Shown here piece by piece: positions 35,666 to 43,448 of a stretch of DNA of 64,000 bases. A model generated the notes under the pieces. The model was given only the letters and a program-made list of their open reading frames with translations, did not search any database and had not been told where the DNA came from. This DNA is from JAJEAO01 sp963667635. Its GTDB lineage: Bacteria; Acidobacteriota; Vicinamibacteria; Marinacidobacterales; Marinacidobacteraceae. The DNA is taken from positions 3,038,001 through 3,102,000 of the forward strand of contig OZ246946.1 in assembly GCA_965232015.1 (NCBI GenBank). Reading direction: 5' to 3'. How positions within the stretch are numbered: the first letter of the stretch is position 1; every line of letters starts with the position of its first letter. A program made the position numbers and the translations under genes.

Positions 35666-36520
35666 CTATTCCGGCTGGAGGGCTTCGAGGAGGGCGGGGA
35701 AGGCAGCCTCGATCTCGCCCGGATCGCCGGATGTGCGGATGAGCTGCCCGCCGCTGACATCGGCGAGGTAGGTCAGAATCCAGAAGGGATCCACGTTCCG
35801 AAGCGCCCTGAGGCCCCGCCCGGGCTCCTGCGGGCTGCTGCCCGAGATCCGGGTCCACAGGTCGTCCGCCGAGATGTGTCCGGCGCCTCCGCCGACCCGA
35901 CCGGAAGCGCTCACCGCCGGCGGGGCGGTCACCGCGAGCAGCGTGGGAGGCACGGCTCCGGCGGCGAAGAGCGGCCAGGTGTCCCGCGCCCAGCTCGCTC
36001 CGTCAGCCCCGTCGGTGAACACGACCAGCACGGGCCGGCCGGGGGCGTTCGCCAGCAGTCCGAGCGCAAGGGTGAGCGCGTTGTTGAAAGCCGCCGGACC
36101 GCCGGCCCGGAGTTCGGAGGTCGCGGCCGCCGCATCGGCGCAGGTCCCGTCCCAGCCGGCGTGGAGCTCGACCGAGCGCGTGAAGCCGAGCAGGGCGCAA
36201 CGGTCCCTGTTCGCGTCCAGGGAGGAGAACAGGGTGCGCAGCCCGGCCGTGGCCGCGGCAAGGCTCGCGCCGGAGACGCTGGAGCTCAGGTCGAGAATCG
36301 CAACCAGCGACAGAGGCTCCTCCCCGGTCCACTCCGGAAGCTCCTCCCGCTGACGCCTCAGCAGGTCGATGCCCCCTCCCCCGACCCCGGGCGCCGTGCC
36401 CGCGGCGGGATGGGCCTGAGGTCTCGCGGGGGGGCGGGTGATCCCGGTGGCGGAGCCGGAGAGCCCGAGCGTGAGCAGGAGAAACGGAATCGTCGTCATC
36501 TGGCGCGGCGCGAGCCTCAT
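35666..36520 (-). CDS. Exported von Willebrand factor A domain protein
   Basis: A 284-residue protein with an N-terminal signal (MTTIPFLLLTLGLSGSATG) and a vWA domain. The MIDAS motif DLSSSVSG (DxSxS) follows SLVAI, the later Thr/Asp metal residues sit in GPAAFNNALTLALG and VVFTDGADG. It probably binds a partner protein through a divalent metal. The ATG at 36520 overlaps the TGA of the upstream TPR gene (ATGA). The pair resembles secreted vWA/TPR couples of unknown role. Confidence 0.8.
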   Translation of the reverse strand: MRLAPRQMTTIPFLLLTLGLSGSATGITRPPARPQAHPAAGTAPGVGGGGIDLLRRQREELPEWTGEEPLSLVAILDLSSSVSGASLAAATAGLRTLFSSLDANRDRCALLGFTRSVELHAGWDGTCADAAAATSELRAGGPAAFNNALTLALGLLANAPGRPVLVVFTDGADGASWARDTWPLFAAGAVPPTLLAVTAPPAVSASGRVGGGAGHISADDLWTRISGSSPQEPGRGLRALRNVDPFWILTYLADVSGGQLIRTSGDPGEIEAAFPALLEALQPE

Positions 36521-37557
36521 GGCCGACCTCCTTCGGATCCTGAGCCCGCGGGGGCGCGGACCTCGTCCTTCATCGCCTGGAACATCTCGGCGTAGTCGAG
36601 CGCCGGGCCCAGCCAGTAGCGCCATTCCGGCTCCCAACCCGACGATCTGCGCTCCAGCAGGCTGGTTGCCGCTTCGGCCGCGCCCTCGGCGTCGCCGAGA
36701 CTCTGCCTCGCGGCGACCAGTCCGGCGACGGCCGAGGGAGATCGTCGGGCCCGTCGAACCGCCTGGGCGAAGGCGGCCTCGGCGGCTTCGAAGTCGCCCG
36801 CCGAGAGCGCCGCTTCGCCCCGGAGCATGAAGGCGGCGAAGCGGGGCGAGCCGCCCAGGCGGACGCCCTCCAGCCGATCCAGTTGTTCGAGGGCGGCCTC
36901 GGTCTGTCCGGAATCGAGCAGCACGCCGGCGAGCTGCACCCGGAGTTCTCCCTGGTCCGGCGTCTCCTCCAGGAGGCCGGTCAGGAGTTCTCGGGCCCGG
37001 GCCAGATAGGAGGGCTCCTCGCGCTGGCGGCCGAACATCCAGAGGGCGCGGGCGAAGGCGATGCGCAGGTCGCTGTCATGCGGAAGATCTTCGAGCGCGG
37101 CCTCGAAGGCAGCTACGCCGGGGCCCGGCAGGAGCTGGACCTGGTAGGAATAGCCGAGAGCGAGCCACCAGCGGCGGGTCCAGTCGGTTCGCTGGTCCGG
37201 GTCCGGGATGGCCTGCAACAGCTTCCGCGCCAGCTCCAGGTGGGTATCGGACGGCCCGTAGCTCGCGGCCTCGGTGTGGAGGAGCGCCGCGGCGGCGAGA
37301 TCGAGCGCTTCCGGCCCGGAGGCGATGAAGTCGGCGACCACCGCTTCGACGGAATCGGGTCGGGAGCCGGCGAGCGCCCGGCCGGAGGTGATGAACAAGC
37401 CGCCCCGCACCTCCGCGAGAAGCGCCTGGTAGGCGGCGGCGTCAAGGCGATCCTGTCGTGGTGCTGCTTCAGCGGCGCCGGAGAGCAGCGCTGAGACGGT
37501 GGCGCACGCCGCCAGCGCGATGGTGGTCGGGAGCCACCGGCTGCCTCTTCGTTCCAT
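36517..37557 (-). CDS. Exported TPR-repeat protein
   Basis: A 346-residue protein with a signal peptide (TTIALAACATVSALLSGAAE) and at least six tetratricopeptide-like helical repeats, for example GVAAFEAALEDLPHDSDLRI and QTEAALEQLDRLEGV, with the AxxxFxxAL pattern throughout. TPRs mediate protein contacts; its coupled partner is the vWA protein downstream. The ATG at 37557 (MERRGSRWLP) is preferred to one six codons upstream. Confidence 0.77.
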   Translation of the reverse strand: MERRGSRWLPTTIALAACATVSALLSGAAEAAPRQDRLDAAAYQALLAEVRGGLFITSGRALAGSRPDSVEAVVADFIASGPEALDLAAAALLHTEAASYGPSDTHLELARKLLQAIPDPDQRTDWTRRWWLALGYSYQVQLLPGPGVAAFEAALEDLPHDSDLRIAFARALWMFGRQREEPSYLARARELLTGLLEETPDQGELRVQLAGVLLDSGQTEAALEQLDRLEGVRLGGSPRFAAFMLRGEAALSAGDFEAAEAAFAQAVRRARRSPSAVAGLVAARQSLGDAEGAAEAATSLLERRSSGWEPEWRYWLGPALDYAEMFQAMKDEVRAPAGSGSEGGRP

Positions 37558-37624
37558 GATTCGACCGGTACGCATGGTAGCCGGGAGGGAGAGATGCGGC
37601 GCCGGTCGGCCGGGGCGTTCGGTG

Positions 37625-37694
37625 CCGGGCCCCTACCGGGAGAACCGGCGGAGTCCGGCGCTCCGGCAGCTCGCTTGGGAATTGCCGGACTGGA
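37625..37694. repeat. Palindromic repeat interrupted by an IS (left half)
   Basis: CTACCGGGAGAACCGGCGGA, GTCCGGCGCTCCGGC, then TTGCCGGACTGGA, which is cut by the IS1634-family element. The missing half, TGGAGTCCGGCGCTCC, resumes at 39861. Confidence 0.85.
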
Positions 37695-39860
37695 CCCAAG
37701 TTAGTCACTTTTGCGTCTGGCCGGCGGCCGGCGTCGGAGAGCTGAGGCGATATCGGGGCGGTTTCGGCTCCAAAGTGGCCCGCAGAGCCCGGATTTGCCC
37801 CAAATCAAGGCCATTTCGGGGGGTCGAGTGGCCTTTTCCTCCGATCCCCGCGCCAAACCCCCGATGTAGTGCCAACTTCTTTGGCGAGTGGGCGTTTACT
37901 CCTTTACTCGAAGCCGCCAATGCGACACGATTGGCTCATGTTCATCCGGGCCACCCGAGTGCGCCGCAAGACCGGTTCGTCCATCGTCCATCGCCTGGTC
38001 CAGAGCGAGCGGTTCGGCGACAAGGTTCGCCAGCGGACGCTGTTGAACCTCGGAGTGGGGTACGACGTGCCGCGGGAGCGGTGGCGGGAAGTTGCGCAGT
38101 TGACGCGGAAGCTGTTCCACGGGGAGCAGCCGCTGATCGAGCCGGAGCCGGAGGTTCGGCGGGCGGCGGAGGGTCTGGTGCGTCGTCTGCGCGCCCGGGG
38201 GGAAGAGCTGGAGAAGGGGCCGGGGCCGAAGCGGGCGACGGTGGATCTGGACACGCTGGACCACGAGGGCGGGGTGCGCAGCGTGGGCGGGGAGCGGGTG
38301 AGCCTGGCGGCGCTGGAGCAGTTGGGCTTCGGGGAGCTGCTGCGGGGAGTTGGGTTCTCGGAACGGGACGCGCGGATCGCGACGGCGCTGGTGATGGCGA
38401 AGATGCTGTATCCGACGAGCGAGCTGGGGACGGAGCGCTGGCTGCGGGAGGAGAGCGCGACGCTGGAGCTGCTGGGGCTGGCCGGGGGGCTGGGGGTGTC
38501 GGACACGAAGCTGCTGCGGATCGGGGACGCGTTGTGGCGGCGTCGCCATGAGGTTCAGGAGGGGCTGTATGGGCGGGCGCGGAGCCTGTTCGGGGAGCCG
38601 GAGGCGATCGTGTTCTATGACCTCACGAACACGTGGCACACGGGAGGGCGGACGACGGAGGGAGAGCTACTGCGGTTCGGGCGGTCGAAGCAGAAGCGGA
38701 GCGACTGCCGGCTGGTGACGCTGGGGCTGGCGCTGGACGGCGCGGGGTTCGTGAGGCAGTTCGAGGTTTTGCCGGGGAACGTGTCGGAGCCAGCGACGCT
38801 GGAGAGTTCGGTGCGTCGGCTGGAGGGGGGCCTGCGGGAGGGGGAGAGGAGGCCGACGGTGGTGATGGACGCGGGGATCGCGACCGAGGAGAACCTGGGC
38901 TGGTTGCGGGAGCAGGGATATGACTGGATCACGGTCTCGCGGTCGAAGCGGCCAGCTCCCCCGGAGGGAGAGCCGGAGGCGCAGCTGCGGACGGCGGCGG
39001 GGCACGAGGTTCGGGCGTGGCGGCTGGGCGAGGAGTCGGGGGAGCTGCGGCTGTGCGCGGTGAGCGAGGGGCGGAAGGCGACGGACGAAGCGGCGCTGGC
39101 GCGGTACCGGGCGCGGTATGAGGGGGAGCTGACGCGGCTGCACGAGGGGCTGACGATCCGGTATCGGATGAAGCGACACGACCGGGTGGTGGAGAAGGTG
39201 GGCCGGCTGAAGGAGCGCTTTGCGCGGGTGGGGAAGCAGTACGAGGTGAAGGTGGAGAAGGGGAAGGGGCCGAACGCGACGGCGGTGAAGTGGAATCGGC
39301 GTGAGAAGTACGAGGAGGCGGACGCGAGCGCGGGGGCGTATCTGCTGCGGACCAGCCACCGGGACTGGGAGCTGGAGAAGGTGTTGCGGACCTACTGGCG
39401 GCTCACGGGGGTGGAGGCGACGTTCCGGTCGTTGAAGGTGGATCTGGGGCTGCGGCCGATCTGGCATCGGAAGGATGCGCGGATCGCGGCGCACCTGTTC
39501 ATTGCGTTGCTGGCGTATCACGCGGTGCGACTGATCCGGACGCGGCTGCGGGCGGCGGGAATCCGGTCGAGCTGGAGCACGCTGCGGGATCGTCTGCGGC
39601 CGTGGGGGCGGGTGACGACGACGATGCGGACGGAGGACGGGTCGCTGATCGTGAACCGGCAGGATGTCCGGGTGGGGGCGGAGCTGGCGGAGGTGGGACG
39701 GTTGATGGGAGTGCGTCCCGGTCTGTATCGCCGCCGGCACGTCGAAGCGGCGGCGCGGTAGGCGATCCTTGTAGTGCCCCTGTGGGCACTCGCCTGTCTT
39801 GTAACGGAAGTCAGGTCATATGGTTACGGCACCACGTGTTCACAAAATGACTAACTTGGG
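37695..39860 (+). mobile_element. IS1634-family insertion sequence
   Basis: The terminal inverted repeats are CCCAAGTTAGTCACTTTTG at 37695 and its near-complement ending CTAACTTGGG at 39860. TGGA occurs on both flanks and joining the flanks restores the palindrome CCGGACTGGAGTCCGG. One transposase gene fills the 2166-bp element. It looks recent and intact. Confidence 0.88.
37938..39761 (+). CDS. IS1634-family transposase
   Basis: A 607-residue DDE transposase of the IS1634 (IS4-like) family. The first Asp is in VFYDLTNTWH, the second in VVMDAGIATEENLGWL and the Glu in GVEATFRSLKVDLGLRPIWH, with the YREK-like region of the IS4 group. The gene is highly GC-biased at third positions. Several in-frame starts exist; ATG 37938 (MFIRATRVRRK) matches the usual N-terminus, ATG 37920 would add six residues. 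It is complete, so the element may be mobile. Confidence 0.92.
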   Translation: MFIRATRVRRKTGSSIVHRLVQSERFGDKVRQRTLLNLGVGYDVPRERWREVAQLTRKLFHGEQPLIEPEPEVRRAAEGLVRRLRARGEELEKGPGPKRATVDLDTLDHEGGVRSVGGERVSLAALEQLGFGELLRGVGFSERDARIATALVMAKMLYPTSELGTERWLREESATLELLGLAGGLGVSDTKLLRIGDALWRRRHEVQEGLYGRARSLFGEPEAIVFYDLTNTWHTGGRTTEGELLRFGRSKQKRSDCRLVTLGLALDGAGFVRQFEVLPGNVSEPATLESSVRRLEGGLREGERRPTVVMDAGIATEENLGWLREQGYDWITVSRSKRPAPPEGEPEAQLRTAAGHEVRAWRLGEESGELRLCAVSEGRKATDEAALARYRARYEGELTRLHEGLTIRYRMKRHDRVVEKVGRLKERFARVGKQYEVKVEKGKGPNATAVKWNRREKYEEADASAGAYLLRTSHRDWELEKVLRTYWRLTGVEATFRSLKVDLGLRPIWHRKDARIAAHLFIALLAYHAVRLIRTRLRAAGIRSSWSTLRDRLRPWGRVTTTMRTEDGSLIVNRQDVRVGAELAEVGRLMGVRPGLYRRRHVEAAAR

Positions 39861-39915
39861 TGGAGTCCGGCGCTCCGGCAAGGGATGGAGTCCGGCGCTC
39901 CGACAAGCCGGCGCG
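39861..39915. repeat. Palindromic repeat, right half plus an extra unit
   Basis: TGGAGTCCGGCGCTCC directly after the IS, then a second TGGAGTCCGGCGCTCC at 39885. They continue the repeat disrupted at 37694. Confidence 0.8.
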
Positions 39916-39976
39916 AGGGGGGAGAGGTTCGGAGAGGGGGGATCCGTCCTCCCTCTCCGAGAGGGAACGTGACGTT

Positions 39977-40112
39977 GATCGCAACCTGGAGCGGAGCGAA
40001 GGTTGCGATCAGAGGCGCGAAGCGCCGAGTGCTTCGGGGAGGGGGAGCCGTCCTGGAGACGCGCACGTCCTTGAACTCGCTCAGCTCTGCAGTACTCGGC
40101 TCCCCCTCCCCG
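39977..40112. other. Cluster of strong hairpins upstream of no annotated gene
   Basis: Three perfect stems lie in 136 bp: GATCGCAACCT (39977-39987) pairs with 40000-40010; GGCGC-GAA-GCGCC at 40014-40026; and a 16-bp arm CGGGGAGGGGGAGCCG (40035-40050) pairs with 40097-40112 across a ~46-nt loop. The region is downstream of the convergent membrane protein gene. It may be a repeat element or a structured RNA; no function is evident. Confidence 0.5.
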
Positions 40113-40126
40113 GAGCACCCGATGCT

Positions 40127-40690
40127 CTAAGGCCAGAGCCAGGCGAACAGCCCCGCGGTGATCCAGGCGTAGATGAGCCCGTCCACCGCGGTGCGGATGG
40201 AGTAGGCCCACTTGCGACCCCACCAGATCGAACTCTGGAAGACCCCCATGGCGTAGCCGGCGAAGGCCACCACGCTGACGATCCGGAAAACGACCCAGGT
40301 CCCGGCGCCCGGCTCGAGCGCGACTCCGGCGGCGAAGCCGGCCATGCCGCTCACGACCAGTCCGTAGAGGAACCAGAGGATCAGGCTCGTCCCCATCTCG
40401 AAGGGTCGGTTCGGGAAGATCGTGAAGATACCCACCGGGCCTGCCTTGGCCCTGGCGCGGAATTCGGGGCTCCCCATGTCCTTCGGGTCGTCGCACCACG
40501 GGGTGACGTAGTCGCCGGGCGGGATCCGGAACGGGCGCAACGCGTCGGCGATCGCCTTCTCGTCGGGGAGAGGGCTGATGTCGCCGCGATGCCACCACCG
40601 CAGCACGCTCTGCAGAATGAAGCTCGCCCCGAACACGGCCACCGCCGAAAGCAGGATGGGCAGCCACAGGGAGAGCAGGGAAACGTTCAC
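40127..40690 (-). CDS. Four-helix membrane protein, unknown function
   Basis: A 187-residue protein with hydrophobic segments at ~6-27, 100-122, 133-155 and 168-186, and a soluble loop rich in charged residues between the first two (FRIPPGDYVTPWCDDPKDMG). I do not recognise a named family, although similar small conserved membrane proteins occur in environmental genomes. Its ATG is preceded by GGAGGTCTCCC. Monocistronic. Confidence 0.68.
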   Translation of the reverse strand: MNVSLLSLWLPILLSAVAVFGASFILQSVLRWWHRGDISPLPDEKAIADALRPFRIPPGDYVTPWCDDPKDMGSPEFRARAKAGPVGIFTIFPNRPFEMGTSLILWFLYGLVVSGMAGFAAGVALEPGAGTWVVFRIVSVVAFAGYAMGVFQSSIWWGRKWAYSIRTAVDGLIYAWITAGLFAWLWP

Positions 40691-40730
40691 GGGAGACCTC
40701 CTCGGAGGGACGGCGAAGTTGCCAGGGACT

Positions 40731-41381
40731 TCACCGGGTGCTCACGACCGTTTCCAGCGGCAGGCGCTGGATGTCGGGGACGCGAGCGCCCGGCTTCGGA
40801 TAGCCGACCACGAGCAGCAGGAACGGCACCTCGTTCGCCGGCCGGCCGAGGATCCGGTTCAGGAACCGCATGGGACTCGGCGTGTGGGTGAGCGTGGCGA
40901 GGCCGGCGTGGTGAAGCGCAGCGATCAGGAAGCCGGCGGCGATGCCCACCGATTCCGAGGTGTAGTAGTTCCGGATTCGCTCGCCGTCCGGACCCTGCCC
41001 GTGGCGCTCGAGGAAGATGGCGATGAGCGCGGGCGCCTCGGTGAGAAACGGCTTGTGAGCGTCGGTCCCGAACGGCTCGAGCGCCCGGAGCCACTCCGGC
41101 GGCGCCCGCCCGCCATAGAACGCGCGCTCCTCCTCTTCCGCGGCCTCGCGGAGGTGCGCCTTGACCTCTGGATCGCGGACGACGACGAACCGCCACGGCT
41201 GCCGGTTCGCGCCGCTCGGAGCCGACGCGGCGGTGCGCAGCGCCGCCTCGATCACCCCCTCGGGAGGCGGGCGGGCATCGAAGTCCCGCACCGTGCGCCG
41301 CCGGGCGATCTCGTCTGCGAACCGCTGCGCCCGCTCCAGCATCTCGGCCGGGGGACGCTCCCGGAAGTCGAGTGGCTTCAT
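40731..41381 (-). CDS. Nitroreductase-family flavoprotein
   Basis: A 216-residue FMN-dependent reductase. Typical features are the N-terminal RRTVRDFDARPPPEGVIEAA, the FMN-binding SAPSGANRQPWRFVVV and the C-terminal LLLVVGYPKPGARVP. It reduces nitro groups or quinone/iodotyrosine-like substrates with NAD(P)H; the enzyme is closest in look to the iodotyrosine deiodinase/BluB-like branch (RNYYTSESVGIAAGFLIAAL), which is an impression only. The ATG at 41381 (MKPLDFRERPP) is used. It heads away from rdgB by 29 nt, so an operon with rdgB and rph is plausible. Confidence 0.85.
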   Translation of the reverse strand: MKPLDFRERPPAEMLERAQRFADEIARRRTVRDFDARPPPEGVIEAALRTAASAPSGANRQPWRFVVVRDPEVKAHLREAAEEEERAFYGGRAPPEWLRALEPFGTDAHKPFLTEAPALIAIFLERHGQGPDGERIRNYYTSESVGIAAGFLIAALHHAGLATLTHTPSPMRFLNRILGRPANEVPFLLLVVGYPKPGARVPDIQRLPLETVVSTR

Positions 41382-41410
41382 CGGGGGGCGGGACCGCGGC
41401 TCGGCTTCCT

Positions 41411-42067
41411 TCACCCCGTCTCTCCCGCTCCGGGCCAAAGCACCGGAACCGCCGCGCGAAGGAACCGGCGCACTGGTTCCAGCGCCCGGCCGCGGTGGCT
41501 GATCGCCTCCTTCTCGGCGAGCGACAGCTCCGCCATGGTTCGGCCGCGCTCGGGCACGAAGAAGACCGGGTCGTAGCCGAAGCCCCCGGCGCCGCGCGGC
41601 GTCCGGGTGATCTCGCCCTCGACGGCGCCGGTGGACCGGAACACGATCCTGCCGCCCACCGCCAGCGCCGTCGCCGACCGGTAGCGGGCGCCTCGTCCGC
41701 GTCCTTCGCCGCCCGCGACCCACGCGTCCACCAGCTCGATCAGCCTCCGGTTCTTCTTCCGGTAGGGCGTGTCCTTGCCGAGCCAACGGGCGGAGCGCAC
41801 GCCGGGGCCGCCGCCAAGCGCATCCACCTCGAGCCCGGAGTCCTCGGCGAGCGCCGGAAGACCGGTGGCCCGGTGGTAGGCGAGGGCCTTGATCCCCGCA
41901 TTCCCGAGGAAACCCTCCGCCGTCTCCTCCGGCTCTTCGGGGGGAGAGCCCGGAAGCTCGGAGAGATCGAGGAGACGAACCCCGGCGCCGGCGAGCGCCT
42001 GGCGCATCTCCCGGACCTTCCCCCGGTTCCCGGTGGCGAGGACGAGACAGGGGTCGCCGGACGCCAT
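41411..42067 (-). CDS. rdgB: Non-canonical purine NTP pyrophosphatase (RdgB/HAM1)
   Basis: A 218-residue housekeeping enzyme that removes ITP, dITP and XTP. The substrate motif LATGNRGKVREM is at the N-terminus, the metal-binding ALAEDSGLEVDALGG follows, and GFGYDPVFFVPERGRTMAELS near the end is diagnostic. The start is the ATG at 42067, 5 nt after rph's stop. The rph-rdgB order is the common bacterial arrangement. Confidence 0.93.
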   Translation of the reverse strand: MASGDPCLVLATGNRGKVREMRQALAGAGVRLLDLSELPGSPPEEPEETAEGFLGNAGIKALAYHRATGLPALAEDSGLEVDALGGGPGVRSARWLGKDTPYRKKNRRLIELVDAWVAGGEGRGRGARYRSATALAVGGRIVFRSTGAVEGEITRTPRGAGGFGYDPVFFVPERGRTMAELSLAEKEAISHRGRALEPVRRFLRAAVPVLWPGAGETG

Positions 42068-42072
42068 CCGGC

Positions 42073-42849
42073 TCAGATCCCGTCAGAGATCCCGTCAGAG
42101 ATCCAATCGGGGATTCCGTCAGGGAGCGCGATCCCGGCCAGCACCTCGCGCTGGCGCGTGAAGAGAGTGGCGATCCCGTCGCCGGCGGCGTCGAGCATCT
42201 CGTCGAGAGTCCCACGGGCGAACGGCCTCCCCTCGGCGCTGCCCTGGACCTCGATGAGGCGGCCGTCGGCGTCCTGGACCACGTTCAGGTCCACCGAGGC
42301 GCGGGAGTCCTCGGCGTAGTCGAGGTCGAGACGCACCTCGCCATCCACGACGCCGACGCTCACGGCGGCGATCTGGCGAACGAGTGGAGTCTCCCGGAGG
42401 TCGCCGCGCCGCACCATCCCGTCGAAGGCGAGCGCGAGCGCCACGAAGGCCCCGGTGATGGCGGCGGTCCGGGTGCCTCCGTCGGCCTCGATCACGTCGC
42501 AGTCCACCCGGACCGTGTTCTCGCCGAGGCGGCCGAGGTCCACCGCGGCGCGGAGCGAGCGGCCGATGAGCCGCTGGATCTCGGTGGTTCGGCCGGGCAC
42601 GCCGGCGCGATCCCGGCGGATCCGCTCTCCGGACGAGAGCGGCAGCATCCCGTACTCCGCCGTGAGCCACCCCCGGCGACGCCCGCGGCGCCAGCGCGGA
42701 ACGCCCTCCTCGATGTCCACGGCGGCAAGCACCCGCGTGTGGCCGCAGGAAACGAGCACCGAGCCGGGAACCCGGCGCAGGAAACCGGTCTGGAATGCGA
42801 CCGGACGCAGCTCGCGCCGGCCGCGCCCCTTTGCGCGCGCCCGTCTCAT
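42073..42849 (-). CDS. rph: Ribonuclease PH
   Basis: A 258-residue phosphorolytic 3'-5' exoribonuclease that trims tRNA 3' ends. Expected blocks are RPVAFQTGFLRRVPGSVLVS, GWLTAEYGMLPLSS, EIQRLIGRSLRAAVDL, CDVIEADGGTRTAAITGAFV and DLDYAEDSRASVDLNVV. The C-terminal tail (PDGIPDWISDGISDGI) is encoded by tandem 12-bp units (GATCCCGTCAGA) and is longer than usual, a small local expansion. The ATG overlaps the GerMN gene's stop (ATGA). Confidence 0.93.
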   Translation of the reverse strand: MRRARAKGRGRRELRPVAFQTGFLRRVPGSVLVSCGHTRVLAAVDIEEGVPRWRRGRRRGWLTAEYGMLPLSSGERIRRDRAGVPGRTTEIQRLIGRSLRAAVDLGRLGENTVRVDCDVIEADGGTRTAAITGAFVALALAFDGMVRRGDLRETPLVRQIAAVSVGVVDGEVRLDLDYAEDSRASVDLNVVQDADGRLIEVQGSAEGRPFARGTLDEMLDAAGDGIATLFTRQREVLAGIALPDGIPDWISDGISDGI

Positions 42850-43448
42850 GACTCCTCGGGGGGCTCGGCGGCGGCTTCGAGCAGCCGGGCGGGCGCCTGC
42901 CGATAGCCCGCGCGCAGGTCGAGATGGCCGGCGAGGGTCTCTGTCTCGCGCCCCTCGACGAGGAAGCGGACCTCGGCGATGGCGGGGAAGCTCTCCACGA
43001 GCGAGTGGCTCAGGCTGTACACGGTGAGCTCCTCGGCGAGGAGTCCGCCGGAGTGCGCCTCGATGAGGTCGAGCGTGAAGTTCACGACCGCGACGCCCCG
43101 GGTGCTGACGAAGACGTCGAGGACGCCGACGCCCTCCGGGAAAGCGCCCGATTCGACGATGACCCGTCGGACGAGGGCCTCGGCGTGGGAGCGGGTCGTG
43201 CCGTCCGGAGGCAGTTCCACTTCGGACGGCGTGAGAAGACCCTCCGGTCCGACGCCGAACAACCGGGCCCGGGTCGGCTCCTCCGGCTCCCCGGGCGCGG
43301 TCTCGACGTCGCCCGGTCCCGTCCCGACCGCGGAGACCGCGTCGGTGTCGTCGCCCGGCTCGGGGAACGGAACGCCGCAGGCGGCGACCGCGGCGGCCGC
43401 CAGGAAGCCGTATGCGGCTCTCCGGACGGACCGAAAGCCGGCTCTCAG
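42846..43448 (-). CDS. GerMN-domain lipoprotein
   Basis: About 200 residues. The N-terminus (FRSVRRAAYGFLAAAAVAAC) ends in a Cys that could be a lipobox. The remainder carries a GerMN/sporulation-type domain: TRSHAEALVRRVIVESGAFP, VAVVNFTLDLIEAHSGGLLAEEL and FPAIAEVRFLVEGRETETLAG. In non-sporulating bacteria such lipoproteins accompany amidases and are thought to act at the cell envelope. No ATG, GTG or TTG lies at the right place; a CTG at 43448 overlapping the amidase TGA, after GGAGG, is the best start. The gene sits between amidase and rph. Confidence 0.72.
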   Translation of the reverse strand: MRAGFRSVRRAAYGFLAAAAVAACGVPFPEPGDDTDAVSAVGTGPGDVETAPGEPEEPTRARLFGVGPEGLLTPSEVELPPDGTTRSHAEALVRRVIVESGAFPEGVGVLDVFVSTRGVAVVNFTLDLIEAHSGGLLAEELTVYSLSHSLVESFPAIAEVRFLVEGRETETLAGHLDLRAGYRQAPARLLEAAAEPPEES

